DNA of 64,000 nt, from contig CM059971.1 in assembly GCA_030490835.1 (NCBI GenBank), positions 7,112,007 to 7,176,006 on the forward strand. The letters are read 5' to 3'. The translations under genes and the position numbers were made by a program. Positions 37,152 through 47,500 of the stretch are shown here, piece by piece (position 1 is the stretch's first letter; the number at the start of each line of letters is the position of its first letter). The DNA comes from Annona cherimola. Lineage: Eukaryota; Streptophyta; Magnoliopsida; Magnoliales; Annonaceae. The notes under the pieces are model-generated. The model was not told the DNA's origin. It worked only from the letters and a program-made list of their open reading frames with translations, and did not search any database.

Positions 37152-37256
37152 GACTGACCCAGATTGCTTTAGTAGTTCCCCTAAAATGCAAGCTAGCAAG
37201 CTCGACTTCCCCGACCCAACTATCCCACAAACAGCCATGCTCATCCCACGCTGCAC
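37152..37256 (-). pseudogene. Captured exon start of an ABCC-type ABC transporter (Walker A)
   Basis: Thirty-five codons directly after a ttttcag acceptor read VQRGMSMAVCGIVGSGKSSL and continue through ACILGEL to QSGSV, then TAG at 37149-37151. This is the start of the first nucleotide-binding domain of a plant ABCC (MRP) transporter with an intact Walker A, GIVGSGKSS. Nothing of the rest of the transporter is seen. The fragment ends 18 bp from the inner end of the right TIR, as expected for sequence captured next to a TIR. Confidence 0.8.
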
Positions 37257-37273
37257 CTGAAAATTCAAATATG

Positions 37274-38099
37274 AAAGAGTTGGTTTGGCAGAGGAAAGAT
37301 CCCAAGTGAAATTACCATACATCGGTCCTTAATGCAGAGGAATGAAGCGAAAAGGGTTAGCTTGTAATACGAAAGAAGACGGAGGCTCCCTAGCTCTCCT
37401 TGAAAATTGTATGGCCTCTGATCATGTTCCATCTTGCGAAGACCCATTTAATGGATAAGAGGAGCATAAAGAGCAGATGGGCAGAAGCAGAAAAGCAATG
37501 CAGTAGGACGATGGGATTGTTGTGGAGAAAGTTCGTGATTTGAAATCGGGAGTAGGAGCTCGGAGCAGGGGAGAGAGGAACCAAGCATTTACCGGGAGAG
37601 GGAGCATTAACCTGGGAGGAGGCCAGCCCGTCAAATCTGCTGTTGAAGACGAGGGAGGAGACTAGCCCGTCGGATCTGGCATTGACAGCCCACGTGGGAG
37701 AAGAGGAACCGAGCAACAGAGAGAGTGGCAAGGGAGAGAGACCGAGCGGGGGGGAGACGAGAGAGCTTCGGGAGAGAGAGAGAGAGGTGCGGGAGAGAGG
37801 GAGAGAACCAGGCAGCAGGGTTGGTCGAGGGGGAGAGGGAGAGAGAGAGAGGTGCGGGAGAGAGAGAGAGAGGGAGGGAGGGAGAGAGAGAGAGAGAGGG
37901 AGAGGTGCAGGAGGGCGACGATGCAATATTTCCCACTGACAGGGGCTGGGGTATTTTTTCCAGCTTTTAATGCGCCTGTCCTCGCGCAGTCAACAGCCTC
38001 GCGATCCAACGATCGCAAATCGCTGCGCACGATCGGACGACTGCGAGCGCTGGTCGGAGGAGGCACGTTTGAACGACCAGTTGGAAATGATCAAATCTC
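37274..38099 (-). repeat. MULE-1 right terminal inverted repeat (826 bp)
   Basis: Inverted copy of 29264-30049. The plus strand is extremely G/A-rich at about 37740-37915, mirroring the C/T tract of the left TIR. Open frames on both strands here (Arg/Glu/Gly-rich or Pro/Leu/Ser-rich) are products of base bias. Confidence 0.9.
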
Positions 38100-38108
38100 A
38101 TTCATAAC
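38100..38108 (+). repeat. Right target-site duplication of MULE-1
   Basis: attcataac, identical to 29255-29263. Twelve bases further right the terminal repeat of MULE-2 begins. Confidence 0.9.
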
Positions 38109-38120
38109 TTCCACAGAAGT

Positions 38121-38337
38121 AGCTGTCATCATTTACGACCGGTCGGTCAAAGTCGCTGTTTCCGACCATCGTTCTAAGCCGTCGGATCGTGCGGAGCAGT
38201 TTTCGACCGTCAGATGAAAACTCAAAAAGATTGCCGGCGGAGCAGGGGAATTAATGATGGGAAAATACTGATCAGCCCCTGTCAGAATGGGATTTTTCGT
38301 CAAGTCCCCCTTGCCCCTCCCTCACCTCTCTCTCTCT

Positions 38338-38379
<42 letters not shown>

Positions 38380-38830
38380 GCTGTGCTCGGCTGCGGCTCC
38401 CTCCGTCAACCTCCTACCATTCCGACAGCGGCACCCTCCACCCAACAGGTATGTTCCCCCTCTCACTCCCAACCTCCTGCTCCCTCTTGCCCTCTCCCTC
38501 TCATGATTTCCCCGTCTCCCTCCCTCCCTATTCCTTCCTCTTCTCTCCCGATTTCCCTCCCTCCTCCCGCCTGTCCCTCTCTCTCTAGATTTCTCTCTCC
38601 CTCCACCAATCATGCTCCCTCCCGCCCTCTCCCTCTCCCAATTTCCCTTTCTCCCTCCCTCCCTTTTCCTCCCTCTCTCTCCCAATTTCCCTTTCTCCCT
38701 CCCTCCCTTTTCCTCCCTCTCTCTCTGATTTCCCTCCTCCCACCCGTCCCTCTCTCTCTCGATTTCTCTCTCCCTCCACCGATCTCGCTTCCTCCCGCCC
38801 TCTCCCTCTCCCAGGTGTGTCAAACAATTT
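38121..38830 (+). repeat. MULE-2 left terminal region with C/T-rich tract
   Basis: The outer 190 bp form the TIR proper. From 38300 to 38820 the strand is almost pure pyrimidine: (ct)n at about 38333-38377, and a 43-44-bp tandem unit starting cccaatttccctttctccct at 38638 and 38681. A gtgtgtcaaacaatt boundary near 38816 ends the tract. Low-complexity frames on both strands are not genes. Confidence 0.75.
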
Positions 38831-39064
38831 AGCCTGCCTAGGAAGAATCCCATGCACTCTAAAAATCCTTAATGTGGTCCTTGGCACTGGCACTTCTGTC
38901 AGGTGCATCACATTCTCCCCATAGGCTCTTCCCATAGATTAGTGTCGATTTCTCAGCATTCTGTGCTCTAGTTGCCCGGACAGTCCCTCGAGGTCCGGCC
39001 AAATCCCTCACATCATCAATAAGATTCTTCACTCCCTAGTCCTTCACTGCACTTATAGTGTGGG

Positions 39065-39710
39065 AGCAGATTCTCGACAGTGGTGTTCTTTACTTTTCTG
39101 TAATGCCACAATGAATAGCAACCGGCGCAGACGATGGGCTTTTCGGCAGGAGGGGTAAGGGTCTCCGAACTGTTCTCCGAGGCTTTTGGAGGAAACCTCT
39201 TTTGAGAGAATCCGATATCTGTGGTTCGTCGAAGATTGGAGTTTTGCATATACAGGCTCGATAGTCGGCGTCTTTCGGGACGGGGCAGATGAAGAAGTCG
39301 GGGAGCTTAGAGCTAGAGTCTTGCATGTAGACACCGCAGCCAGGGCAGACATGGAGATTGGAGGGAGCAGCCGGGGGAAGGGGATTGATGGTGGCATCGT
39401 TGTGGAAGTTGGACGATTCTTTGAGAAGGGAAGATGGGATTTTGGGAGGAGGCGGAGGGGAAGAAGAGGAGAAGGTTCTGACGGGGTTTTGGCAGAGTCT
39501 TAGGTGGGGGTGGGAGTCGGAGGAGGGGACGACATGAATGAGATGCTTGAGCTTTTTGATGGTGAGAGCTCGCGAGATAACAACATGGCTCAGCTCTTCC
39601 TGTTTCACCTTTTAGTTTCTCCTCGCTGCGCCACTTGCTCTCCCGCTTTACCGCCCTAGCATGCGAACTGTTTGTTTGAAGGACTGAGAGCCCTCCCTCT
39701 CTCTCCATTC
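39065..39710 (-). pseudogene. Captured 5' part of a YqeH/BPG2-type organellar GTPase gene
   Basis: The minus strand codes for an N-terminal region rich in Ser and basic residues (ISRALTIKKLKHL, consistent with an organelle presequence), then the zinc finger half VCPGCGVYMQD (39336-39350), then, after a frameshift near 39185, EKPIVCAGCYSLWHYRKVKN and TVENLLPHY (about 39065-39140). CPGCGxxMQD followed by a second CxxC pair and a TVENLLP motif marks the circularly permuted GTPases related to BPG2/NOA1, which act in plastid or mitochondrial ribosome assembly. The GTPase domain itself is absent: similarity stops at the LLPHY motif. The upstream part to about 39710 probably includes the parent gene's 5' region. 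Confidence 0.8.
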
Positions 39711-40925
39711 ATTTCACTGTTCAATTTTCCTTGTTCATGAATCAGCATAAATGAATTGCAAATGTACCTGCATTACGTAACCTTCACTTTGTCATTTGCA
39801 ACCATTTTCAAAACTTTATTTGATCTTCTTTGTTTAGTTGAAGCGGAAATAGGTACTCGTATCAAGAATGCAACCTTTTTGATTGACCATTTTGATGCTA
39901 GGTTCAGTTGGCTGTGCCATGTGCCATTTGAGATATCCATTTGTCTTTTCCTTTAATTAGATTAACGATTTTGGCGTAGGGTGAGGAACGGGCATTATCA
40001 TTAACTACCAGGCCTGTGGAGATTTTTATTCTTTTTGGTTAGATTATTCACCGGAATGAAACTTGGAATATGTCGATAAAGACGTAGTAGTGTAGACCAT
40101 TGTCAAAGCCCTTATGTTTCTTTTATTCCTTTTGATTTGATCGTTCACTGGATGTAACTTGACATATGTTAATAAAGAGGGATTGAGATGATGTTGTGCC
40201 CCGATTTTAGTGCTTTCATGAGGACTTTAATCTTTTAACCTTTTTCTCGTACAGAAGCTGGACTTGCATTTCTTTGTAGGATCAAAATTCCTGACTTGGA
40301 TGGATTTATTCGCCATGATTTAAAATGAGAAGGGATCCTATTATTTATAATTTTTTTAATTTTTTCTTCATACATCGGTTTATCTTAATGTATTTAGTGT
40401 ATAAATTAAGTTTTTACTAATTTTGTATGCGTATATATTTCTTGAGATTTATAAATTTTCAACTTCAATAGGGGTGAGCTCTATGGCGCCAGCCCTCAAA
40501 ATGGCAACCCCGTAGCCATGCTAAAGTTGGAAACATATAGATAAATCCAAATCTGATGTAAGGTGGCTATCTTGTTTCGATTTTCTATAGAAAACAAAAA
40601 TGCTTTTCTAAGACCATTAAAACAAAAAGATAAGATTATATTTGGAGTGTAGCAGCATGGAACCAGCAATGCTGAGGATTTCAAATGATTCCATCTGAAC
40701 CCATGGTGCGTCTACGATCTTTGGGCCCACTCTTAGTTCCATGTGCATCCACCTATGTTTGAACCATAAGCACACATAATTCACCTTGCACAAAGTTGCC
40801 AATTGGCAGTTGTAGTGCAACAAAATCCAGAACCTAAAAGAGGAAAAAAATGATTTAGCAGGCACAAAAATTCATTTTTCATAAGCTAAAGTATAAATCA
40901 GAACACAATCTTCATACGCCATTGG
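39711..40925. other. MULE-2 middle region
   Basis: Mixed sequence with no gene I can name. A short exon-like block on the minus strand at about 40781-40828 is bounded by a cctcttttag acceptor and a gtgaat donor and reads VLDFVALQLPIGNFVQ, possibly a third captured exon. The remainder is AT-rich and looks like intron or intergenic DNA carried along. Confidence 0.35.
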
Positions 40926-40931
40926 TCTTAC

Positions 40932-41470
40932 ATTATCAGAATCTGGAAGCTCCTGAAGCTTATTCCTTAGTAGAGGCACCCTGCTCTCAAAATATGGTAA
41001 GACATTATCACCAAAGTAGAATCTCCCCTAAAAGGCATCAAAGCAAGAATATTAACATCTTGCATATACTGATACCAAGACAAAAATCTAAACGCCATTT
41101 GGGGGTAAAAAATCAGAACTCACTTGTTAAGGCATGGATTTCAAAAATTACTAAACTAATAGGCCAGCCCCTTGAAATGGAAATATTTGACAATATTCTA
41201 GCAAGAATAGATGTCGTCGCAATATCTCCTCCATTCGCTCAGATGATCCCGTTAGGAGAAATGGAAGGACCAGTGTGAACGATGAGATAAACATCCTTGC
41301 TAATGCATATATAAAAGAAATCTGCTCGAAAATCAGTCCTGCGGAACTGAATGATGCCAAAAAAGCTGCATGTTGTCCACGGATGCCACGACCATTATAA
41401 ATGAATAAGTTGGGAAATCCATCATCAAATGTCTCAAAGTTAGCTTGGTCTTGTCGAATCATGCATAGAT
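40932..41470 (-). pseudogene. Captured fragment of a ribose-phosphate pyrophosphokinase gene (PRS3/4 type)
   Basis: Two exons and the intron between them are recognisable on the minus strand. The first, about 41124-41470, reads [19 protein letters not shown], then [20 protein letters not shown], then [18 protein letters not shown]. After a frameshift near 41226 the other frame continues with [14 protein letters not shown] and a gtgagt donor at 41123. The second, 40932-41027, is 32 codons: RFYFGDNVLPYFESRVPLL and KLQELPDSDN between ag and gtaag. These match the N-terminal half of plant PRPP synthetases 3/4, which make phosphoribosyl pyrophosphate from ribose-5-phosphate and ATP. Start codon, C-terminal half and intact frame are all missing. 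Confidence 0.85.
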
Positions 41471-41689
41471 GAACTACTTTCAATCTGATAGACACCTCCC
41501 ATGGAATAAAAAATGTCATGAAATAAGGTGCGGGAACGTGGAAGAACATAAAAAAGAGGAGCGTTTACATTGATCTTAAGCGGTAAACCCATATTTGTCA
41601 AACACAATCCAGATCGCATAGAAAAAACAAGCACATTTCAATCATCGTTTAATCGGTTAGATCAAGAGCCCAAACCTCAATGCGATGCT

Positions 41690-42277
41690 CCTCAGCTCAA
41701 TTGTATCCGAGTCGCCGGCAGTAGAAGAGGCAGATCTTCTTCGACCACTTCGTGCAGGCTCAATCCAGCGACTCCGTAAAGGGGAATCGGAAGAGGGAGA
41801 GAGCTGGCGTCGCAGGGTGGAGACGGGCGGGATGGAGGGAGAGAAATCGGGAGAGAGGGAGAGGGAGAAAGGAGAATCGAGAGAGGGAGAGCGCTGGCGT
41901 CGCAGGGGGGAGACGGGCAGGATGGAGGAAGAGAAATCGAGGGAGAGGGAGGGAGGGAGAAAGGGGAATGGGGAGAGGGAGAGCGCTGGCGTCACAGGGG
42001 GTAGACGGGCGGGATGGAGGGAGAGGAACAGATAGAGAGATGGAGAGGGAGCGGGAGGGATGAGATGTTGGCAGGAGAGCTGTTCGGAAGGGGCCTGTGA
42101 GCAAAAGACACCCCCTGACAGGGGCTAGACAGAAAATGGCTGTCATTAATTCTCCAGCTCGGCCTGCAGTCTTTTTCAGTTTTCATCTACAGTCGAAAAC
42201 CTCTCCGCACGATCCGATGGCTTAGAGCTCTGGTCGGAAATAGCGGTTCGACCGACCTGTCGTAAATGATCACAACT
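41690..42277 (-). repeat. MULE-2 right terminal region with G/A-rich tract and 90-bp minisatellite
   Basis: The outer 190 bp mirror the left end. Inside, 41780-42040 holds about 2.6 copies of a 90-92-bp unit marked by gctggcgtc(g/a)cagg at 41803, 41893 and 41985, each followed by gagacgggc and ggatggagg. The Arg/Glu/Gly-rich frames here reflect the unit, not a protein. Confidence 0.75.
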
Positions 42278-44512
42278 CGGCAAACTCGCAGGGGGCATAT
42301 TATTATCTGCGGTGGGTAGCTATATAAAAATAAATGATATTATTTTAAAATTTTAATTTGATCAAAAAAACTTTTAAAATTTTAAAAAGATTTTTTTTTA
42401 ATTTTCTAAAAATCAGCAGGGGAATTGCCCCTCAGCTCCGTGTGGGCACCCACTGATGAATATGAAGTGATGGTGTATACGTGTCTTCATTAAAAATGCA
42501 TACATGGAAAAGGGATTATAATGTCAACATGAGAATGATTGTGCAATGGGTTATTCTGCACTTTCCTAGGAAGTCACTCTCCCATGAGCAAGCCGGCGCA
42601 AATAAAATAAAAATAAAAATAAATTATAAGTTTAAATAGAGGTATGCTCTCCACCTTCCTCGCACTTCTTATGAAATATAATTTTTTGAATTTTTAAATA
42701 AAATTTTCTTTTATTTTTAGATTTTTAATAGATCAGGTATGTACTCTGCCTAACTCATACTTTTAATGAAATTTGAATTTTTTTTTATTTTTTAGTATTT
42801 TACTTTTCATTTTAAAATGACACAGGTGCATGTACCTCTCGTGTGTATGTCCTTTTTATTTCAAAAAATCAAAAAAATTAAAAATGTTAAATTTCATAAA
42901 ATTTAAGGTTTGTGTGGGGCCTAAATTTCTATAAAAATAAAAAATAATTTTACGCGTACCGTAGATTGATCAATTTATAAGCTGCTGTATGCAATCGCGA
43001 CAATTCAATTAATATAATCAATTATGTAAATATATAACATAAAATATTAGTAGAAAGAACTTGGAAGGAATATATATGATCTACACGTATCTATTATGAT
43101 TGAATGATGTTTATCAGGTCTCTAAAGGAAGCTACTTCTTGAAAGTAGTTAATTCTTCTTCTCAAACCTTCCAAACATAGGCGGTATGCAGCTGAATTGT
43201 TATTAGGAATAAATGAAACTCAGTTAAACAAAAAAATTACTAATGTTTAGACACGATGGAAATGCTTTCATCAGTATAAAGATAAAACTTTGCTTTTATT
43301 CACTAGCTCCACTGCTTAAAAGATTCGTAAAGTAAGGACTCATTGTAACGTGCTTGTAAATTTGCAGCATTACATTAGTTGTATGGTTAGTTTGTAAAAA
43401 TCATTAAAAATTAGGATAATTGTATAGAAATATATGAATAAATGATTAAATAATGGTAGTAGTGGATAGTGAAAATTTTTAGATTGAAAAATTTTTATTT
43501 AACAAGTTTTACATGTATCCAAATACCCCCTGATTGAGATTAATTTCAATTTGGGGGCTTTTAGTATTTGAGGATGGGCCATGATTAGTGAATGTTATTT
43601 GAGACAATTATGCCTAAATTTTGATTAGAAGTTAGTCCAAAAAGATTTTATTTCAATAAACAATAAACAAACGATTCCAATAATTGAATCTATGATTTCA
43701 TGCATATTTTAGATAGTTCAAATTTTAGATGTGTAAAATTTAATTTTCTGTAAAAATACGATGTTAGATCATATGTATGCACCTTGATGGACGGTTAAAT
43801 TTTGAGATTTTTAATTATACAACTTTAATAGATATATCATTAGAAATTGTAATTAGTTGATCTAGACCGTTTATTTTTAATATGAAAGGTGCATTGAGAA
43901 TCCAAACCATTGGACCAAAGTTGAATAAGCATATGCCATGATCTATGTGTTACGCTTTTGATTGAAAACCATGATTAATGGTCAGATTGACAATTACAAC
44001 AGTTTATAAGTTGTAGCCAAACCATGTAGTAAATGAACAATCTTTAGCTTGAAATTTTTTCTAATAACTCATAATATATTCATTAATCAATGACGTTAAT
44101 TTAGTATTAAAATGTTATGTAAAATTTTGAAATAAAAATCCTAGAGAATCAATCCAAATAGTGTACACAGCTTGCAAATTTTGCTATTTTAAACAATTTT
44201 TCATAGTTTGTGTATAAAAATTTTGAGCTGCTTATTTTATGCGATGTAAATAACATTGGAATAATACTTAGAAAATATAAAAATAAAATTTTAAATAAAA
44301 TAAATATGGTTAGAAATTTACATCATTTAGACAATCCTCAATCATATACTCCTATCTTTCAAAAGTAAAATATATAAAATATAAATAATAAATATTTTGT
44401 GCTAAAATTATTTTTATTTAGTCAATTTAGAAATTATTTTACTTGCCAGTTTATGTAATTATTAATTTATATTAAGAATTTTAGTTTAAAACATTTGATC
44501 AGATCATAAAGA
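42278..44512. other. AT-rich intergenic DNA
   Basis: No gene is recognised in 2.2 kb. A reversed copy of the gggtgt(a/g)tttg MITE lies at about 43385-43532. A block at about 43120-43340 is slightly less AT-rich and was examined for a Myb/SANT-like fragment, but the support is too weak. Confidence 0.45.
43385..43532 (-). repeat. Partial MITE of the gggtgt(a/g)tttg family, reversed
   Basis: The complementary strand starts gggggtatttggatac and continues aaaatttttcaatctaaaaa, matching the left half of 26207-26491. The other half is missing. Confidence 0.5.
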
Positions 44513-44526
44513 AAAATTAAGAGAAG
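44513..44526 (+). repeat. Target-site duplication at the LINE 3' end
   Basis: aaaattaagagaag, identical to 52497-52510. The next bases are the T-run of the LINE poly(A). Confidence 0.9.
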
Positions 44527-44535
44527 TTTTTTTTT

Positions 44536-44557
44536 GATAAAAAGAAATCATTCTATC
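44536..44557 (-). other. LINE 3'-terminal hairpin overlapping stop codon
   Basis: On the minus strand GATAGAA can pair with TTC...TATC across the last 22 nt before poly(A). The ORF2 stop TAG (44553-44555) lies in the stem. The structure and position match 11366-11387 of the truncated LINE, although the sequences differ. Confidence 0.45.
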
Positions 44558-47500
44558 CCTGCTCCCTTTCAATATTAAAGGGGTTAGGGATAGAGTAACC
44601 CAAGTAATTCATTGCTAAAAAATTATCTATACATATTTTTTTTCGAATAACCTGGGATGGGTTGCCCCACCAGGACTGGTGGTCCTCATCAGAAACCAAA
44701 GTCAATTCAACTAAGGAATGAGCAACTGCATTTTCTTGCTGTAGTACATGATGGATCGAAAAAGAGACATTGTTGTTGAGAATAGATCTAATCTCAGCAA
44801 TAATAAAACCCACCTAGGAGGTAATGGGATCCATATTAGACAAATAATTGCACAAAATAAGAGAATCTGTTTCAAATGACGAACCTTTTGGTGGAGTGCC
44901 CACCTAAGGCCCAACAGGAAAGCCGTAGCCTCCATAAAAAGCGGTTCCCTCACACCCATCTGTCTCCAACCACTTGTTGCAATAAAAGTACCTTGGGAAT
45001 CTCTAATAACAGCTGCACATCCAAAAGAGCCCAAGTTGCCATGACTTCGTGCATCCACGTTTATCTTCACGAACCCCAGCAGCGGTTTGGAACATCAGGC
45101 ACAAGGGAACAATCCAATAGACTTGTGTGAGAGAGCATTTTCGCACTCCTATGCTGGTTGAGAAACTCCGCACACCAGGCCAATGTATCCGAAAACATTA
45201 TTTGGATTCCCTCCTCTCGGAGCTTGTTCCATAAATACCATACCCTCCAACAGCTTAAGATGAAAAAAGCTAGGTCCTCATGTCTATTCAGCTGCACAAG
45301 AGTTACCAGAATCTCCTTGACTGTTACCCCTGAGATACCATTCTTGCCGCTTTCTTGCAAACCCCATCGGTCCTAGCATGGTTCAAAAATAGATGATCCA
45401 AATCCTCGGTATCATTCTCGCATAACACACAGGTTGGATCAACCGCAATTCCCCTATGACTCAAATTTTCTAATGTGGTAAGGGCATTTTTGAGAAGTCG
45501 CCATCCAAAGATTATTACTTTACTTGGGAGATTCAACCACCAAATTGCCTTATAACTCCCCGAAAGGATAGAGTCATCATCATTTGAGCACAGCAGTCTG
45601 TATGCCGATTTAACTGTATAGAGTCCATTTGGTTCATGCTTCCAAAATATGCAATCATCAACATTCCTTTGAGGGAGAGGGATCAGATTTACCTCTTGTC
45701 ATGTGGCTTCCCCTACAGCAGCCAGCACCCCGTCCATGCTCCATGACATAGTTTTGCAATCAATAAAATGGCTAACTCTCACATCCTTCGAGATTGAATA
45801 CGGAAGGGGGCTCGCCTTGTTTACCTTAGATTCTAGCCAAATGTCTCCAAAAAAGCATACTCGTCTCCAACCACTTGTTGCAATAAAATTACCTTGGGAA
45901 TCTCTAATAACAGCTGCACATCCAAAAGAGCCCAAGTTGCCATGACTTCGTGCATCCACGTTTATCTTCACGAACCCCAGCAGCGGTTTGGAACATCAGG
46001 CACAAGGGAACAATCCAATAGACTTGTGTGAGAGAGCATTTTCGCACTCCTATGCTGGTTGAGAAACTCCGCACACCAGGCCAATGTATCCGAAAACATT
46101 ATTTGGATTCCCTCCTCTCGGAGCTTGTTCCATAAATACCATACCCTCCAACAGCTTAAGATGAAAAAAGCTAGGTCCTCATGTCTATTCAGCTGCACAA
46201 GAGTTACCAGAATCTCCTTGACTGTTACCCCTGAGATACCATTCTTGCCGCTTTCTTGCAAACCCCATCGGTCCTAGCATGGTTCAAAAATAGATGATCC
46301 AAATCCTCGGTATCATTCTCGCATAACACACAGGTTGGATCAACCGCAATTCCCCTATGACTCAAATTTTCTAATGTGGTAAGGGCATTTTTGAGAAGTC
46401 GCCATCCAAAGATTATTACTTTACTTGGGAGATTCAACCACCAAATTGCCTTATAACTCCCCGAAAGGATAGAGTCATCATCATTTGAGCACAGCAGTCT
46501 GTATGCCGATTTAACTGTATAGAGTCCATTTGGTTCATGCTTCCAAAATATGCAATCATCAACATTCCTTTGAGGGAGAGGGATCAGATTTACCTCTTGT
46601 CATGTGGCTTCCCCTACAGCAGCCAGCACCCCGTCCATGCTCCATGACATAGTTTTGCAATCAATAAAATGGCTAACTCTCACATCCTTCGAGATTGAAT
46701 ACGGAAGGGGGCTCGCCTTGTTTACCTTAGATTCTAGCCAAATGTCTCCAAAAAAGCATACTCGTCTCCAACCACTTGTTGCAATAAAAGTACCTTGGGA
46801 ATCTCTAATAACAGCTGCACATCCAAAAGAGCCCAAGTTGCCATGACTTCGTGCATCCACGTTTATCTTCACGAACCCCAGCAGCGGTTTGGAACATCAG
46901 GCACAAGGGAACAATCCAATAGACTTGTGTGAGAGAGCATTTTCGCACTCCTATGCTGGTTGAGAAACTCCGCACACCAGGCCAATGTATCCGAAAACAT
47001 TATTTGGATTCCCTCCTCTCGGAGCTTGTTCCATAAATACCATACCCTCCAACAGCTTAAGATGAAAAAAGCTAGGTCCTCATGTCTATTCAGCTGCACA
47101 AGAGTTACCAGAATCTCCTTGACTGTTACCCCTGAGATACCATTCTTGCCGCTTTCTTGAAACCCCATCGGTCCTAGCATGGTTCAAAAATAGATGATCC
47201 AAATCCTCGGTATCATTCTCGCATAACACATAGGTTGGATCAACCGCAATTCCCCTATGACTCAAATTTTCTAATGTGGTAAGGGCATTTTTGAGAAGTT
47301 GCCATCCAAAGATTATTACTTTACTTGGGAGATTCAACCACCAAATTGCCTTATAACTCCCCGAAAGGATAGAGTCATCATCATTTGAGCACAGCAGTCT
47401 GTATGCCGATTTAACTGTATAGAGTCCATTTGGTTCATGCTTCCAAAATATGCAATCATCAACATTCCTTTGAGGGAGAGGGATCAGATTTACCTCTTGT

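Larger units (their letters stand above)
29264..38099 (+). mobile_element. MULE-1: 8.8-kb Mutator-like element with captured genes
   Basis: Bounded by long terminal inverted repeats (29264-30049 and 37274-38099) whose outer 17 bases, gagatttgatcatttcc, are identical, and by the perfect 9-bp duplication attcataac. Inside, left to right, are an ankyrin-gene fragment (minus), a FAR1-type MULE transposase gene (plus), a GRF zinc finger gene (plus), fragments of an unrecognised membrane-protein gene (minus) and an ABCC transporter fragment (minus) abutting the right TIR. It therefore combines the layout of an autonomous MULE with the gene capture of a Pack-MULE. The transposase is broken, but the undecayed target duplication argues for insertion in the not too distant past, perhaps mobilised by a relative. 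Confidence 0.93.
38121..42277. mobile_element. MULE-2: 4.2-kb non-autonomous Pack-MULE
   Basis: The outer ~190 bp at each end are inverted copies of each other: agctgtcatcatttacgacc at 38121 against agttgtgatcatttacgac read inward from 42277, then shared blocks tttccgacca, cggatcgtgcggag, ttttcgac and agcccctgtcag. The ends also resemble MULE-1 (tgatcatttccgaccggtcg). No transposase is present. The interior holds fragments of two unrelated host genes. I found no convincing 9-11-bp target duplication: the left flank now ends in the MULE-1 insertion and the right flank (cggcaaact) does not match. The exact ends may be a few bases off. Confidence 0.85.

Noticed and set aside
38214..38853. Long overlapping frames on both strands (up to 193 codons)
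   Set aside because: Low-complexity translation of the C/T tract. No domain, and reading on both strands is explained by base bias.
41685..42146. Arg/Glu/Gly-rich repeat protein
   Set aside because: The periodicity comes from the 90-bp G/A-rich minisatellite in the MULE-2 right end. All frames are open because the tract lacks T.
29248..42288. tcagcaaattc (29248) and tcggcaaactc (42278) as the MULE-2 target duplication
   Set aside because: Nine of eleven match, but accepting it would leave about 18 unpaired bases at the left end, so the match is probably chance.
43120..43340. Possible Myb/SANT-like transposon fragment
   Set aside because: Only a few residues (around TRWKCFHQYKDKT) look right, and many stops intervene.
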